The notes under the pieces were generated by a model. That model ran no database searches and was not told the origin of the DNA. It saw nothing but the letters and a program-made list of their open reading frames with translations. From JAJZAM01 sp027391075 (lineage in GTDB: Bacteria; Actinomycetota; Acidimicrobiia; Acidimicrobiales; Palsa-688): 64,000 nt of DNA. Numbering within the stretch: position 1 is the first letter of the stretch; every line of letters starts with the position of its first letter. The position numbers and the translations under genes are program-made. Shown piece after piece: positions 43,039-52,360 of the stretch. The stretch is from the NCBI GenBank assembly GCA_027391075.1, contig DAHYHI010000126.1, forward strand, positions 1 through 64,000, written 5' to 3'.

Positions 43039-44814
43039 GTGGCGCACAGAACGATCGACCCTGAGCTAGAAGCGGACATAATTAAGTTCGAGGAGCTCCT
43101 GGAGGCGCACCTCTCGGGCGCGATCGACGACGACGCTTTTCGGGTGTTCCGGCTCAACAACGGCGTGTACGGTCAACGCCAGGGCGGGCACAACCAGATG
43201 GTGAGGCTGAAACTTCCCTACGGGAACGTCACCGCCGAGCAGCTGGAGGTCCTCGCGGACGTCTCGGAGCGCTACAGCCGAGGCTGGGGACACATCACGA
43301 CCCGTCAGAACGTGCAGTTCCACTTCGTAGCGCTCAAAAGGGTGCCCGAGATGCTCAGGGACCTCGCGGGCGTGGGACTGACGTCGCGCGAGGCGTGCGG
43401 GGACACTGTGCGTAACGTCATGGGATGCCACCTCGCTGGAGCGTGTCCCTTCGAAGTGCTCGACATAAGCCCGTGGGCCGAAGCGACCTTCCGTCACTTC
43501 TTGCATCACCCCTACGCCCAGAGGCTGCCACGAAAGTTCAAGATCAACTTCTCGGGGTGCGCAACGGACTGTGGCCAGGCCATGTTCAACGACGTGGGTG
43601 TCGTAGCAGTAGGCCGGCCTAAGGAGAACGGGACCGTCGAAGCCGGGTTCCGTGTCTTTATAGGCGGGGGCCTAGGAGCCAACCCCCACCCGGCGCAGGC
43701 CCTGGAAGAGTTCACCGCACGTGAGGACCTCCTCCCTACGATCGAAGCTGTCCTTAGAACCTTCGACCACTTCGGGAACAGGTACAACAAGCTTCGCGCT
43801 CGCCTCAAGTGGGTGGTAGACGAGATCGGCATCGACGAACTTCGGCGGCGCGTTCTGCGAGAACGACAGCTGCTGGTGGCCTCTTCAAGCTGGCCGGGGG
43901 GTATCCCGCCTATCGTAGAGGAACTTGGCGACAGCCCCGCAGGAATGAGCCCGACGCTCCCGGTAACTCCGGTCGGAACCCCGGTAACCCTGAGGACTTC
44001 CCGCACCGCCAGCCCCTACCAGCGATGGGAGTCCACCAACGTCGTCGTCGGAGTTGCCAAGGGGACGGTTAGCGCAGTGGCTCACGCCCCTCTCGGAGAC
44101 GTCACCGCCGCGCAGTTCAGGGCGCTGGCGGCCATAGTCAGGGACTTCGGCGTCCAGATCCGCGCCACCAACCGCCAGAACCTCGCTATAAGAGGCCTGA
44201 GCGCAGAGCAACTTCCGGGCCTCTATCAGGCTCTGGATGCGATCGGAATGGCTGCTCCTGGGGCAGAGCTCGCCAGGGACGTCGTGTCTTGCCCAGGTGC
44301 CGACACCTGCAACCTGGCCGTCACGCAAAGCAGGGGCTTGGCCCAAGACATCTCCAGGGCACTCGAAGAAGCCGGCCTCGCCGACGTGGGAGGCGTTCGC
44401 ATCAACATCTCCGGCTGCACCAACAGCTGCGGGCAGCATCACATCGCGGATATCGGCTTTCACGGGGCCGAGCGGCGCTCCCACGGTCGGCCCGCCCCCG
44501 GATACCAACTCCTTCTCGGAGGCCACGTCGGCGACACCGAGATCGAGTTCGCTCAACGCGCTCTGCGTTTGCCGGCCAAAGCGGCCGCTGAAGCCGCCGT
44601 TCGCGTGGTCGCCAGGTTCGCCGACGAGCGCTCCGCCGGGATGGCTTTCCAGGACTGGCTCGCGGCGGCAGGTGGAGCCAAGGCCGTCTCGAAGGACCTT
44701 GTGGACCTTGACGAGTGGCCAGACCCGGAGGAGCGACCTGACTTCTACGTCGACTTCGACGAGACCGGACCCTACACAGCGGAGGTCGGCTCCGGGGAAT
44801 GCGCTGCCGGCTGA
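43039..44814 (+). CDS. Sulfite/nitrite reductase, siroheme and 4Fe-4S
   Basis: A 591-residue one-chain reductase of the assimilatory nitrite/sulfite reductase family, which carries out six-electron reduction with siroheme coupled to a [4Fe-4S] cluster. The protein is a tandem repeat. The second half has the standard cluster ligands C418-x5-C424 and C460-x3-C464. The first half also has C130-x5-C136 and C174-x3-C178 (CHLAGAC, CATDC), positions normally non-ligand there. TTRQNVQFHF and ATNRQNLAIRG mark the two ferredoxin-like domains. GTG start; whether sulfite or nitrite is the substrate cannot be told. Confidence 0.9.
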   Translation: MAHRTIDPELEADIIKFEELLEAHLSGAIDDDAFRVFRLNNGVYGQRQGGHNQMVRLKLPYGNVTAEQLEVLADVSERYSRGWGHITTRQNVQFHFVALKRVPEMLRDLAGVGLTSREACGDTVRNVMGCHLAGACPFEVLDISPWAEATFRHFLHHPYAQRLPRKFKINFSGCATDCGQAMFNDVGVVAVGRPKENGTVEAGFRVFIGGGLGANPHPAQALEEFTAREDLLPTIEAVLRTFDHFGNRYNKLRARLKWVVDEIGIDELRRRVLRERQLLVASSSWPGGIPPIVEELGDSPAGMSPTLPVTPVGTPVTLRTSRTASPYQRWESTNVVVGVAKGTVSAVAHAPLGDVTAAQFRALAAIVRDFGVQIRATNRQNLAIRGLSAEQLPGLYQALDAIGMAAPGAELARDVVSCPGADTCNLAVTQSRGLAQDISRALEEAGLADVGGVRINISGCTNSCGQHHIADIGFHGAERRSHGRPAPGYQLLLGGHVGDTEIEFAQRALRLPAKAAAEAAVRVVARFADERSAGMAFQDWLAAAGGAKAVSKDLVDLDEWPDPEERPDFYVDFDETGPYTAEVGSGECAAG

Positions 44815-44896
44815 TTCTGTCGTTTCGCCTTCTCTCCTTTCGCAGCCAGGCCCAATTCCTTAAACCCCAGCCAGGGGGGGGCCGATGTAAGAAAGA

Positions 44897-46414
44897 GTGG
44901 TTTCCTGGACGGCTGCGTGCACGCAGACTCATCGCCCGGATGCTGATGACGCTCACGGGAAAGCTCTAAACGTTTCCGCAGCGGCGCGACTCGGATGGCG
45001 CGCCGCCGTCGGGTTCGTCACCGCCGTTACGGTCGGACTCGCCACCTTGGTGCCGGCCGCTTACGCCACACCCCCGGCTGGTAGCAGCCCTGCGTCCACC
45101 CCCGCCACGACTGCGGCGCCGACGTCGACAACTACCATCCCAGCGGTCAACCTTGACCCGCTGCTGTCGCAGGTCCAAGGGGACCTCTACCAACTGAGCG
45201 CCATCGCCGACTTCCAACCGGCCCTGTCCTTGGTCTCACAGGCCCGCTCCGTGCTCGGCGAAGCGAACGCAAAGGTCGACTCGGCGGTGTCGAGCGTGGA
45301 AGCAGCCCAAAAGGCCCAGAGCCAGTCCTCCGCCAACGAAGCCGTCGCCGCCGAGCGCCTACGAGAGATAGCTCTCGACGCTTATGTAGGGGCCGCCGCA
45401 CCAGCGGCAGGGCCCTCATCGCCAGGCTCGACGAGCGCGAACGGAAGCCAATTCGCGGGCTCCGAGTCGGCTCAAAGCGCCATCAGCGCTATAGACGCCC
45501 AAGAGATGCTTGTGATCGTAGGGGAACAGGCCCGAGCTGACTACACCCAGGCCGTGCAAGCGGCGAACGCGTCGGCGTCGAAAGTAGCCGCAGCAAGTCA
45601 AGTTCTCGTGAACGCTCGCAAGGTCGCCGGGCACGACCAAGAGCTCCTCGACTCCGCCCTGTCTACTCTTACGCTAGTGGAGAAAGCTGCGACGACCCCT
45701 GCGAGCGCTTCGAGCCCACCTCTCCCCGACCTCGGCAGCCCCCCAGCTTCAGGACCGACGAGCACCGTTCCCAACCCGATAGTCCCCCACGCCCCGCTGC
45801 CGCAGCCCGTCAGGAGCGCCACCTTGTCGAGCTCCCAGGCCGTCGCCGATCCACCGACCCCGCGCTCGCCAGACATCCTCGGGACGCCTGTACTGACGGC
45901 CGGCGAACTCGCAGCCTGGTACACGAGCACCGGCCACCAAGCTGACACTACCGTTCCGATCTCCCAACTCACTGGCTTCTACGCCCAGTGGGGTTCGTCG
46001 CTAGGCGTCCGAGACGACGTTGCCTTCGCCCAGTCTGTAGTAGAGACTGGATACTTTTCGTTCCCCGCCGGCGGGCAGCTATCAAGCGCCGACAATAACT
46101 TCGCAGGTATAGGAGCGTGCGACAGTTGTGCTAGCGGGATGACCTTCCCGGACGCGGACACCGGGGTGGAGGCCCAGCTCGAACTGCTCTACCAGTTCGC
46201 CACTAAAGCTCCGCTGCCGGCGGGAACCAACAACGTAGTCGGAGGTACCTCGCTTAGCGGGTGCTGCACAACCTGGGTACAGCTCGCTGGCCACTGGGCC
46301 ACAAGTCCGGTATACGGCCAGTCGATCATGACGGTCTACGACAGCATGCTCAAATGGGTTATTCCCCGCAGGGAGGCATCGGCTGGCATCCCCGCACCCA
46401 CGCCGCCGGCGTAA
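44897..46414 (+). CDS. Secreted coiled-coil protein with glucosaminidase-like domain
   Basis: A 505-residue exported protein. A signal sequence lies at about residues 30-55 (GWRAAVGFVTAVTVGLATLVPAAYA). Next comes a Thr/Pro linker, a helical coiled-coil-like stretch (about 75-265) of Ala/Gln/Ser composition, a Pro-rich hinge and a C-terminal mannosyl-glycoprotein endo-beta-N-acetylglucosaminidase-like (GH73) domain (AFAQSVVETGYFSF...NNFAGIGACDSC...FPDADTGVEAQLELLYQFA). The catalytic Glu is in VVETG. Paired cysteines (CDSC, CC) could form disulfides outside the cell. It is a likely peptidoglycan hydrolase. GTG start. Confidence 0.85.
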   Translation: MVSWTAACTQTHRPDADDAHGKALNVSAAARLGWRAAVGFVTAVTVGLATLVPAAYATPPAGSSPASTPATTAAPTSTTTIPAVNLDPLLSQVQGDLYQLSAIADFQPALSLVSQARSVLGEANAKVDSAVSSVEAAQKAQSQSSANEAVAAERLREIALDAYVGAAAPAAGPSSPGSTSANGSQFAGSESAQSAISAIDAQEMLVIVGEQARADYTQAVQAANASASKVAAASQVLVNARKVAGHDQELLDSALSTLTLVEKAATTPASASSPPLPDLGSPPASGPTSTVPNPIVPHAPLPQPVRSATLSSSQAVADPPTPRSPDILGTPVLTAGELAAWYTSTGHQADTTVPISQLTGFYAQWGSSLGVRDDVAFAQSVVETGYFSFPAGGQLSSADNNFAGIGACDSCASGMTFPDADTGVEAQLELLYQFATKAPLPAGTNNVVGGTSLSGCCTTWVQLAGHWATSPVYGQSIMTVYDSMLKWVIPRREASAGIPAPTPPA

Positions 46415-46429
46415 GCGTCACAAGGCCCG

Positions 46430-47632
46430 CTACGCCGATCCAGCGGCGGGGGTGCCACAAGAGGCGCAGAACTTCGCTCCCGGGACCAGCTCAGTGCCGC
46501 ACTGAGAGCAGTGCGCCACGGCGGGCGCGAGCGACGTGCCGCACGACGCACAGAACCTGGCGCCCTGCGGGTTATCCGCAGCACAACCGGGGCAGGTGAC
46601 CCCCGGCGGGGCCATCGCAGTACCGCACGACGCACAGAACTTGGCTCCCAGGGGGTTCTCCGCTGCACACGCGGGGCACTTCGCCGTCGCCGAGGCTGCG
46701 CTCGCCGACGCAGCGGCGGCCTGCGCAGCGTACCCCGGCCCACCGCCGGCGAAGCCGGGGCCGGCCGGCAGCGTCGGGGCAACTCCCTGGGGAGCTGCCG
46801 CCGCCTGGCCTCCCAGACCGAGACCTGCAGCCAGGAACGCACCGCCAACAGCGCCGCCTCCCTGCGCCATCCCGGCCCCCGCGCCGAGTGCCATCTCACC
46901 CGCCGCGTACTGGTTGAAGCCACCTGCAAGCCTCGAATAGGCGGTGTCCTTGGCGAGGGTCTTGAGCTGAGCCTCGTCCTCGGCGGACAGGTTGATGTCG
47001 AAGTTCCCCATCCGCACCAGTTGCACCCCGTAGCTGGCGAGCTGCTCGTTGCCCGCCGAGACCACCTCTTTCTCGATGTCAGGCGTGTAGGCAGATAGGC
47101 CGAGGATCGGCCAGCCGTTACGGACGATCTGAACGGTCATGTGAGTTCGAAGGACTTTGAGCAGCTGATCGCTCATCCAGCCTGTCACCGCGTCGTTGTC
47201 AGCGACGTTCACCGTACCGACCAGGTTGGTGATCAAAGCGACCGGGTCCACGACCTTCATCGAATAGTCGCCGAAGACACGAAGGGTAACGATCATTCCA
47301 GTCTGGGGATCCTGCACGTCGTCTATGCGCCCACCGAATGCGTTCCGAGGGTACTCCCGGGTGCCGACGAAGTACAGCTCCGCACGGTAGGCGTTACCCC
47401 CGGTAGCAAAGTCGATCAGGGCGCCCAAGCCGGGAAGCTCGTCCGCTTGTATCTGATGGCGCCCGGGACCCATCGTCGCGACAACCTTGCCGGTATTGAC
47501 GAATACCGCCATCTCGTCGGCGTTGACGATAGCTCTGGTCATCTTCCTGATCGTCTCGTCAGGCCATTTGAAGACGATCTGACCTTTACGGTCGTCGGGT
47601 ACAGCGATGAACTCCCTGTCGAACAACGCCAT
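46430..47632 (-). CDS. SPFH-domain protein with C-terminal zinc ribbons
   Basis: A 400-residue protein related to bacterial YdjI-type SPFH (stomatin/flotillin-like) proteins. The N-terminal 220 residues (FDREFIAVPDDRKGQIVFKWPDETI..., LYFVGTREYPRNAFGG, RVFGDYSMKVVDP) match that group. A Gly/Ala-rich middle leads to three zinc-ribbon-like modules: CPACAAENPLGAKFCASCG, CPGCAADNPQGARFCASCG and CSQCGTELVPGAKFCASCG. Related proteins sit at membrane microdomains and often neighbour AIM24 or PspA-type stress genes; here pspA lies 5 kb away. ATG start; it converges with the glucosaminidase-like gene. Confidence 0.88.
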   Translation of the reverse strand: MALFDREFIAVPDDRKGQIVFKWPDETIRKMTRAIVNADEMAVFVNTGKVVATMGPGRHQIQADELPGLGALIDFATGGNAYRAELYFVGTREYPRNAFGGRIDDVQDPQTGMIVTLRVFGDYSMKVVDPVALITNLVGTVNVADNDAVTGWMSDQLLKVLRTHMTVQIVRNGWPILGLSAYTPDIEKEVVSAGNEQLASYGVQLVRMGNFDINLSAEDEAQLKTLAKDTAYSRLAGGFNQYAAGEMALGAGAGMAQGGGAVGGAFLAAGLGLGGQAAAAPQGVAPTLPAGPGFAGGGPGYAAQAAAASASAASATAKCPACAAENPLGAKFCASCGTAMAPPGVTCPGCAADNPQGARFCASCGTSLAPAVAHCSQCGTELVPGAKFCASCGTPAAGSA

Positions 47633-47923
47633 CTAAAACCCTCCATCTGTTTGGCCTTTCGGCCGACTGGCAGCTCGTCGCCTCAATGCGACGACAGGTA
47701 GACACGATACTCATACTGGGCGTCGCCTGGAGGCAAACAGACCACCTTAAGCCATCCGGCTTAGACGGCGGCGATCGCAGCTTCGAGCCCCCCCGACAAC
47801 TCTGTTTGGGGTCCGTTGTGGCTCTGCCGGTATGCTGACAGCCTTATAGCCGTAACGTGCCCCCAAAGCTCGGAACTGGCGGGGCCATAGAACCGTCCCA
47901 ACTGCTTTTCCCGAAGATTCAAC
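47633..47923. other. Divergent intergenic region, SPFH and MoxR genes
   Basis: 291 bases between two diverging genes, so both promoters should lie here. A short hairpin TAAGCC-ATCC-GGCTTA is seen around 47750-47765, and a TATGCT hexamer near 47831 could be a -10 element for the MoxR gene, without a clear -35. I find no small gene or structured RNA. Confidence 0.4.
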
Positions 47924-48847
47924 ATGCCGAAAGGACCCGTGCCTGTGACCGCAATCTCCCCTACTCGTTTCGAATCTCCAGGGGCTGTCCGTGAGGGTCT
48001 CGCTTCGGTGTCCTACCTCGCGAACGAAGGGATCGCCGGTGTCGTCTTCCTAGCCGAACGGCTCGGCAAGCCGGTCCTGGTGGAAGGCCCGGCGGGCACC
48101 GGCAAGACGCAGCTCGCCAAATCGGTAGCCGAGATGACAGGATCGAGGCTCATACGACTGCAGTGCTACGAGGGCCTCGACGAGTCCAAGGCACTCTACG
48201 AGTGGAACTACAAAAAGCAGCTTCTTCGCATCCAAGCCGAGCGGATCACCCAAGCCGACGGCGAGACGTGGACCGACATAGAAGACGATATCTTCTCAGA
48301 GCCATTCTTGATGACCCGGCCTCTACTAGAGGCGATCCGGGCACAAGACCCCGTCGTCTTGCTGATCGACGAAGTGGACCGCGTCGAGGTCGAGACAGAA
48401 GCCCTGCTGTTGGAGATCCTCTCGGACTACCAAGTGTCCATTCCCGAGCTAGGGACCGTCGAGGCGACGCAGATACCCCTGGTGTTCCTGACGTCGAACA
48501 ACACTCGGGAGCTCTCCGAAGCTCTCAAGCGTCGCTGCCTCTTCCTGCACATCGACTACCCAGATGTCGAACGCGAAAAGCAGATCGTCCTGACTCGGGT
48601 CCCCGGGATCACCGACTCACTCGCCGATCAGGTCGTGAGGATTGTCAGATCCATCCGGGGCCTGGACCTGAAGAAGGCCCCGTCCGTGTCGGAGACCCTC
48701 GACTGGGCGCGGACTCTCGTGCTGCTGGGAATTCAGTCTGTGGACACCCAGACTGCGACGGAGACGCTCCACATCCTGCTCAAATACCAGTCCGACATCG
48801 ACAAGGCCGCCAAGGACCTGGCCGGCACGTCGAGCGCACAGCGGTAG
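47924..48847 (+). CDS. MoxR-family AAA+ ATPase (CoxD-like)
   Basis: A 307-residue MoxR ATPase. Walker A EGPAGTGKTQLAK, Walker B VVLLIDEVDRVE, sensor-1 LTSNNTRELSEALKRRCLF are complete. MoxR proteins act as chaperones that insert cofactors or activate complexes, always with a VWA partner, here the gene 6 bases downstream. The pair resembles CoxD/CoxE of aerobic CO dehydrogenase maturation, but no cox structural genes are nearby. The ATG at 47924 is possible; GTG codons at 47939 and 47945 lie behind an AAAGGA and may be the true start. Confidence 0.92.
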   Translation: MPKGPVPVTAISPTRFESPGAVREGLASVSYLANEGIAGVVFLAERLGKPVLVEGPAGTGKTQLAKSVAEMTGSRLIRLQCYEGLDESKALYEWNYKKQLLRIQAERITQADGETWTDIEDDIFSEPFLMTRPLLEAIRAQDPVVLLIDEVDRVEVETEALLLEILSDYQVSIPELGTVEATQIPLVFLTSNNTRELSEALKRRCLFLHIDYPDVEREKQIVLTRVPGITDSLADQVVRIVRSIRGLDLKKAPSVSETLDWARTLVLLGIQSVDTQTATETLHILLKYQSDIDKAAKDLAGTSSAQR

Positions 48848-48853
48848 GCGAAG

Positions 48854-50323
48854 GTGGACGGCAGCGAGCAGGCGCTCCCAGAGGGAAGCTCGGCGGGCAT
48901 CCTCGAGTCGGTGTCGGGGTTCGTCAAAGAGCTCCGCAACGCAGGGATCCCCGTAAGCCTCACCGAGAACCTCGATGCCGTCGAGGCTCTGCGTCACGTT
49001 CCCTTGGAGGACCGCGACGCCTTCAAGTACGCCCTTGCGGCGACGATGGTCAAGAACAACGCCCACTGGAAGACTTTCGAGACCGTCTTCGAGGTGTACT
49101 TCTCGCTCCGGGGCCGGGAGTACCGTATCGGCGACACCGGCGGGCCCGACGGCACCGAGGACCTGCTCAGCTCGCTCATCGGTTCGGCGCAGAGCGACGG
49201 ACAGGGGTCAGCTGAGGGCCTCACCCAGGAACAGCTCGCCGAGATGCTCCTGCGAGCTTTGATGGACGGCAACGACTCGATGCTCAGAGCGATAGCCAGG
49301 ACAGCGGTCTCGCGTTATGCGGGCATGGAACCCGGACGTCCGGTTGGTGGCACTTACTACCTGTATCGGACCCTCCGACAGCTCGACTTGGAAGCCGTAA
49401 TGGCGAAGATGATGGAGCACGCGGGGAGCGCGAACCCTGACCGCTCAGACCTGGAAGAGAGGCTCACCAGGGAGGACTTCGAGCACAGGATCGACGCTCT
49501 GCGTAGGGAGATCGAAGCGGAGATACGCCGGCGGCTTGTGGCCGACCGGGGTGCAGAAGCCGTGGCGAAGTCCGTCCGCAAGCCGCTACCCGAAGATGTC
49601 GACTTCATGCATGCAAGCCGGGAGGAGCTCGCCGCGCTACGTAAGGCGATCACGCCTCTGACTCGCAAGCTCGCTGTGCGTCTAGCGCGAAAGCGGCGTC
49701 ACGGTCGTAAAGGACCGCTCGATTTCCGAAGCACTGTCCGGCACTCCTTGTCATACGGTGGAGTTCCCGCAGACCCGCGGTTCCGTTATCCGAGACCGTC
49801 CAAGCCCGAAATAATGGTCATCGCAGATATTTCCGGCTCGGTTGCCGCGTTCGCTCGCTTCACCTTGCACATGGTGTACGCGATCAGCTCCCAGTTCTCC
49901 AGGGTGCGATCGTTCGTGTTCATCGACGGCATCGACGAGGTGACCGACTACTTCAAACAGACTGAGGACATCTCGGCCGCCATCGCCCGGATCAATACCG
50001 AAGCCGACGTCATCTGGGTGGACGGCCACTCAGACTACGGGCACGCGTTCGAGGCCTTCTGGGACCGCTGGGGCCGGGACGTCAACCCAAAGACGACGGT
50101 GCTCCTGCTCGGCGACGCCCGGAACAACTACCACGCCTCTCAGACCTGGGTCCTCGCGGAGATAGCCAAGAAGGCCCGCCACGTGTACTGGCTAAACCCT
50201 GAACCCCGATCTTACTGGGACACAGGGGACTCTATCGTAGGCCAGTACAGTGCCCATTGCGACGGCGCCTACGAATGCCGGAACCTCAAGCAGTTGGAGC
50301 GTTTCGTGGAGCACCTCGGCTGA
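48854..50323 (+). CDS. VWA-domain protein, CoxE family
   Basis: A 489-residue CoxE-like protein. A helical N-terminal part (FVKELRNAGIPVSLTENLDAVEALRHV) leads to a C-terminal VWA domain starting IMVIADISGSVAAF, whose D-I-S-G-S is the MIDAS, with TVLLLGDARNNYHA later. These proteins partner MoxR ATPases; in CO dehydrogenase the pair inserts copper into the active site. It starts at GTG 6 bases after the MoxR stop. It ends 2 bases before proA, which is convergent. Confidence 0.9.
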   Translation: MDGSEQALPEGSSAGILESVSGFVKELRNAGIPVSLTENLDAVEALRHVPLEDRDAFKYALAATMVKNNAHWKTFETVFEVYFSLRGREYRIGDTGGPDGTEDLLSSLIGSAQSDGQGSAEGLTQEQLAEMLLRALMDGNDSMLRAIARTAVSRYAGMEPGRPVGGTYYLYRTLRQLDLEAVMAKMMEHAGSANPDRSDLEERLTREDFEHRIDALRREIEAEIRRRLVADRGAEAVAKSVRKPLPEDVDFMHASREELAALRKAITPLTRKLAVRLARKRRHGRKGPLDFRSTVRHSLSYGGVPADPRFRYPRPSKPEIMVIADISGSVAAFARFTLHMVYAISSQFSRVRSFVFIDGIDEVTDYFKQTEDISAAIARINTEADVIWVDGHSDYGHAFEAFWDRWGRDVNPKTTVLLLGDARNNYHASQTWVLAEIAKKARHVYWLNPEPRSYWDTGDSIVGQYSAHCDGAYECRNLKQLERFVEHLG

Positions 50324-50325
50324 GG

Positions 50326-51579
50326 CTATGGCCTGACCTGACCTGAACCTTCGACTAGGTACTTGTAGGTGGTCAGGGAGGCCGCCCCCATCGGACCCCG
50401 GGCGTGGAGCTTCTGGGTGCTTATACCTATCTCGGCGCCGAAGCCGAACTGCTCCCCGTCTGTAAAGCGGGTGGAGGCGTTCACCACTACGGCGGCTGCG
50501 TCGACCTCCCTTTGGAACCGGCGGGCGCTGGCGAGGTCGGAGGTGACTATGGCCTCGGTGTGGCCGGAACCGAACCGGCCGATGTGGGCGATTGCCTCGT
50601 CTATGCCGGAGACCACCTTGACCGCCAGGGTGAGGTCGAGGAACTCTCGTGCGTAGTCCTCGACGGTAGCGCTCGACACGTTGGAAGTCCCGAGGATCGA
50701 CCGGGTCTCCTCGTCGCCTCGCAGCTCGACGTCGCGTAGTAGAGGGCCCACGAGCTTCAGGAACTCCCCGGCGACATGGCGGTGCACGAGAAGCGTCTCG
50801 GCAGCGTTGCAGACGCTCGGTCGCTGAATCTTGGAGTTGACGAGGATGGCACAGGCCATCTCCAGATCAGCCGACTCGTCGACGTACACGTGGCAGTTTC
50901 CGTCCCCGTCGATGACGTACGGTACCCGGCAGTGCTGCTTCACCTCGGCTATAAGCGACGGACCTCCTCTGGGTATTAGGCAGTCGATGACGCCGTCCAA
51001 AGCGAGAAAATCCCTCACCGCCTCGCGGGAGGGATCCTCGACGAGTATGAGGGCGTCCTCGGGCAGGCCTACCTCGCGGTAGGCATGTCTCATAGCCGCC
51101 GCTATGGCCACATTAGTCCTCAGAGCTGCGGAGCTGCCGCGAAGGAAGGCGACGTTGCCCGCTCTAAGGCAAAGCCCAGCGGCGTCGGCTGTCACATTGG
51201 GGCGATTCTCGTAGATCACCGCTACAACTCCGAGGGGTACCCTGACTCGGCGTATCTGTAGCCCGTTAGGTCGTACCCAGCCGTCGAGGACCTCGCCCAA
51301 GAGATCCGGGCTGGCGGCGACGGCCCGCAAGCCGGCGGCCATAGCCGCAAGCCGTCCCGGGTTGAGGGCCAGTCTGTCGATCGTCGTATCGGCCAACCCC
51401 GCCGCCCTGGCGCTTGCGATGTCGGCTTGGTTGGCGGCGAGAATTTCTTCGCGCGCGCGTTCGAGTTCCGCTGCGGCACGTTCGAGGCCACGATCTCGGG
51501 TCCCTGACGGTGCCGACCCCACGACGGACGCCGCAGCTTTGGCTCTGCCCCCCAGTTGGACGAGATCGCACACGGTCAT
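50326..51579 (-). CDS. proA: Gamma-glutamyl phosphate reductase
   Basis: A 417-residue ProA that reduces gamma-glutamyl phosphate to the semialdehyde with NADPH in proline synthesis. The catalytic Cys is in KIQRPSVCNAAETLLVH; VRVPLGVVAVIYENRPNVTADAAGLCLRAGN and DCLIPRGG are characteristic, and the end reads HARGPMGAASLTTYKY. Its partner proB is at 54.4 kb on the same strand, split from it by about 2.8 kb of unrelated genes (pspA and its neighbour, gnd). ATG start. Confidence 0.97.
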   Translation of the reverse strand: MTVCDLVQLGGRAKAAASVVGSAPSGTRDRGLERAAAELERAREEILAANQADIASARAAGLADTTIDRLALNPGRLAAMAAGLRAVAASPDLLGEVLDGWVRPNGLQIRRVRVPLGVVAVIYENRPNVTADAAGLCLRAGNVAFLRGSSAALRTNVAIAAAMRHAYREVGLPEDALILVEDPSREAVRDFLALDGVIDCLIPRGGPSLIAEVKQHCRVPYVIDGDGNCHVYVDESADLEMACAILVNSKIQRPSVCNAAETLLVHRHVAGEFLKLVGPLLRDVELRGDEETRSILGTSNVSSATVEDYAREFLDLTLAVKVVSGIDEAIAHIGRFGSGHTEAIVTSDLASARRFQREVDAAAVVVNASTRFTDGEQFGFGAEIGISTQKLHARGPMGAASLTTYKYLVEGSGQVRP

Positions 51580-51717
51580 AGGCCCAAGCTAGCGCGCGCA
51601 TCTACGCCAGTAGCGTCCTAACCTGTCCTTGTGGCCGCTACCACCTCTACGCCTGAGCGTGTCAGTCAGTTCCCCGAGCATGTCCGCCGGGGCCCAGGAA
51701 GTCGCTGGTAGCCGAGG

Positions 51718-52359
51718 GTGTCGTGGTCGAGCCGAAAAGCCAGGCGCGAAGCCGAACGCAAGGCACGGATAGACCCCTGGGGTTATCCCGAACCCTGGCG
51801 CGGCTTCCTCACCCGGCTGATCGACGCCGGGGAGCGCTTCGACTCCGCCCTCGAAGCCTGGCCGGATGGACCGACACGGGATCGTCTCAGCGAGATATCG
51901 CCCCGCCTTCACGCCCAGATGGACGGGATCGTCCCCGCTATCGACCGTGCTGTCACTTTGACTTCGCGCTCCTCTGGGCTACCCGCTGCAACAGGACCGA
52001 CTGCCGCCCAGCTGAGCGCCTCGCTAAAGCGTATCCAGGCAGACCGAGCCCGCTTGGACGCCAGCGATGCGACAGGCTTGGCTGCTTTGGATCGTGCGGA
52101 GGCGTCAGCAGCAGCATCGCTTCGAGCGGCGAGAGAGGCCGAGGCCGTGTCTCAACGCCTGGTGGATGCCGTCCGCTCGGCAGTCGAGCTGGTCGAGAGG
52201 TCTGCCGGCGAAGTGGTGACTCTAGCCGTGGAATCCTCCCTCGGCGAAACGCTGTCGAGCCAGCTTGCGGGCAACTTGGACGAGGTCTGCGACGAAATCG
52301 CGTCGTTGAGCACCGCTTTGGAGTCGGCCAGACCTCCGACTGTCCGTCCGACGTCGTAG
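51718..52359 (+). CDS. Helical protein upstream of pspA
   Basis: A 213-residue protein. The N-terminus (SRKARREAERKARIDPWGYPEPWRGFLTRLIDAGERFDSAL) is basic then helical. The rest is Ala/Arg/Leu-rich coiled coil (LDASDATGLAALDRAEASAAASLRAAREAEAVSQRLVDAVRSAVEL). There is no signal peptide. It starts at GTG and stops 1 base before pspA, so the two must be co-transcribed. No family is recognised. It could be a membrane-stress partner of PspA, as PspA operons often carry such helical genes. Confidence 0.68.
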   Translation: MSWSSRKARREAERKARIDPWGYPEPWRGFLTRLIDAGERFDSALEAWPDGPTRDRLSEISPRLHAQMDGIVPAIDRAVTLTSRSSGLPAATGPTAAQLSASLKRIQADRARLDASDATGLAALDRAEASAAASLRAAREAEAVSQRLVDAVRSAVELVERSAGEVVTLAVESSLGETLSSQLAGNLDEVCDEIASLSTALESARPPTVRPTS

Positions 52360-52360
52360 C

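Noticed and set aside
48163..49215. A 350-residue plus-strand frame over the MoxR and VWA genes
   Set aside because: It runs in another frame of two well-identified genes, is Arg/Pro-rich and has no domain; it is a high-GC shadow.
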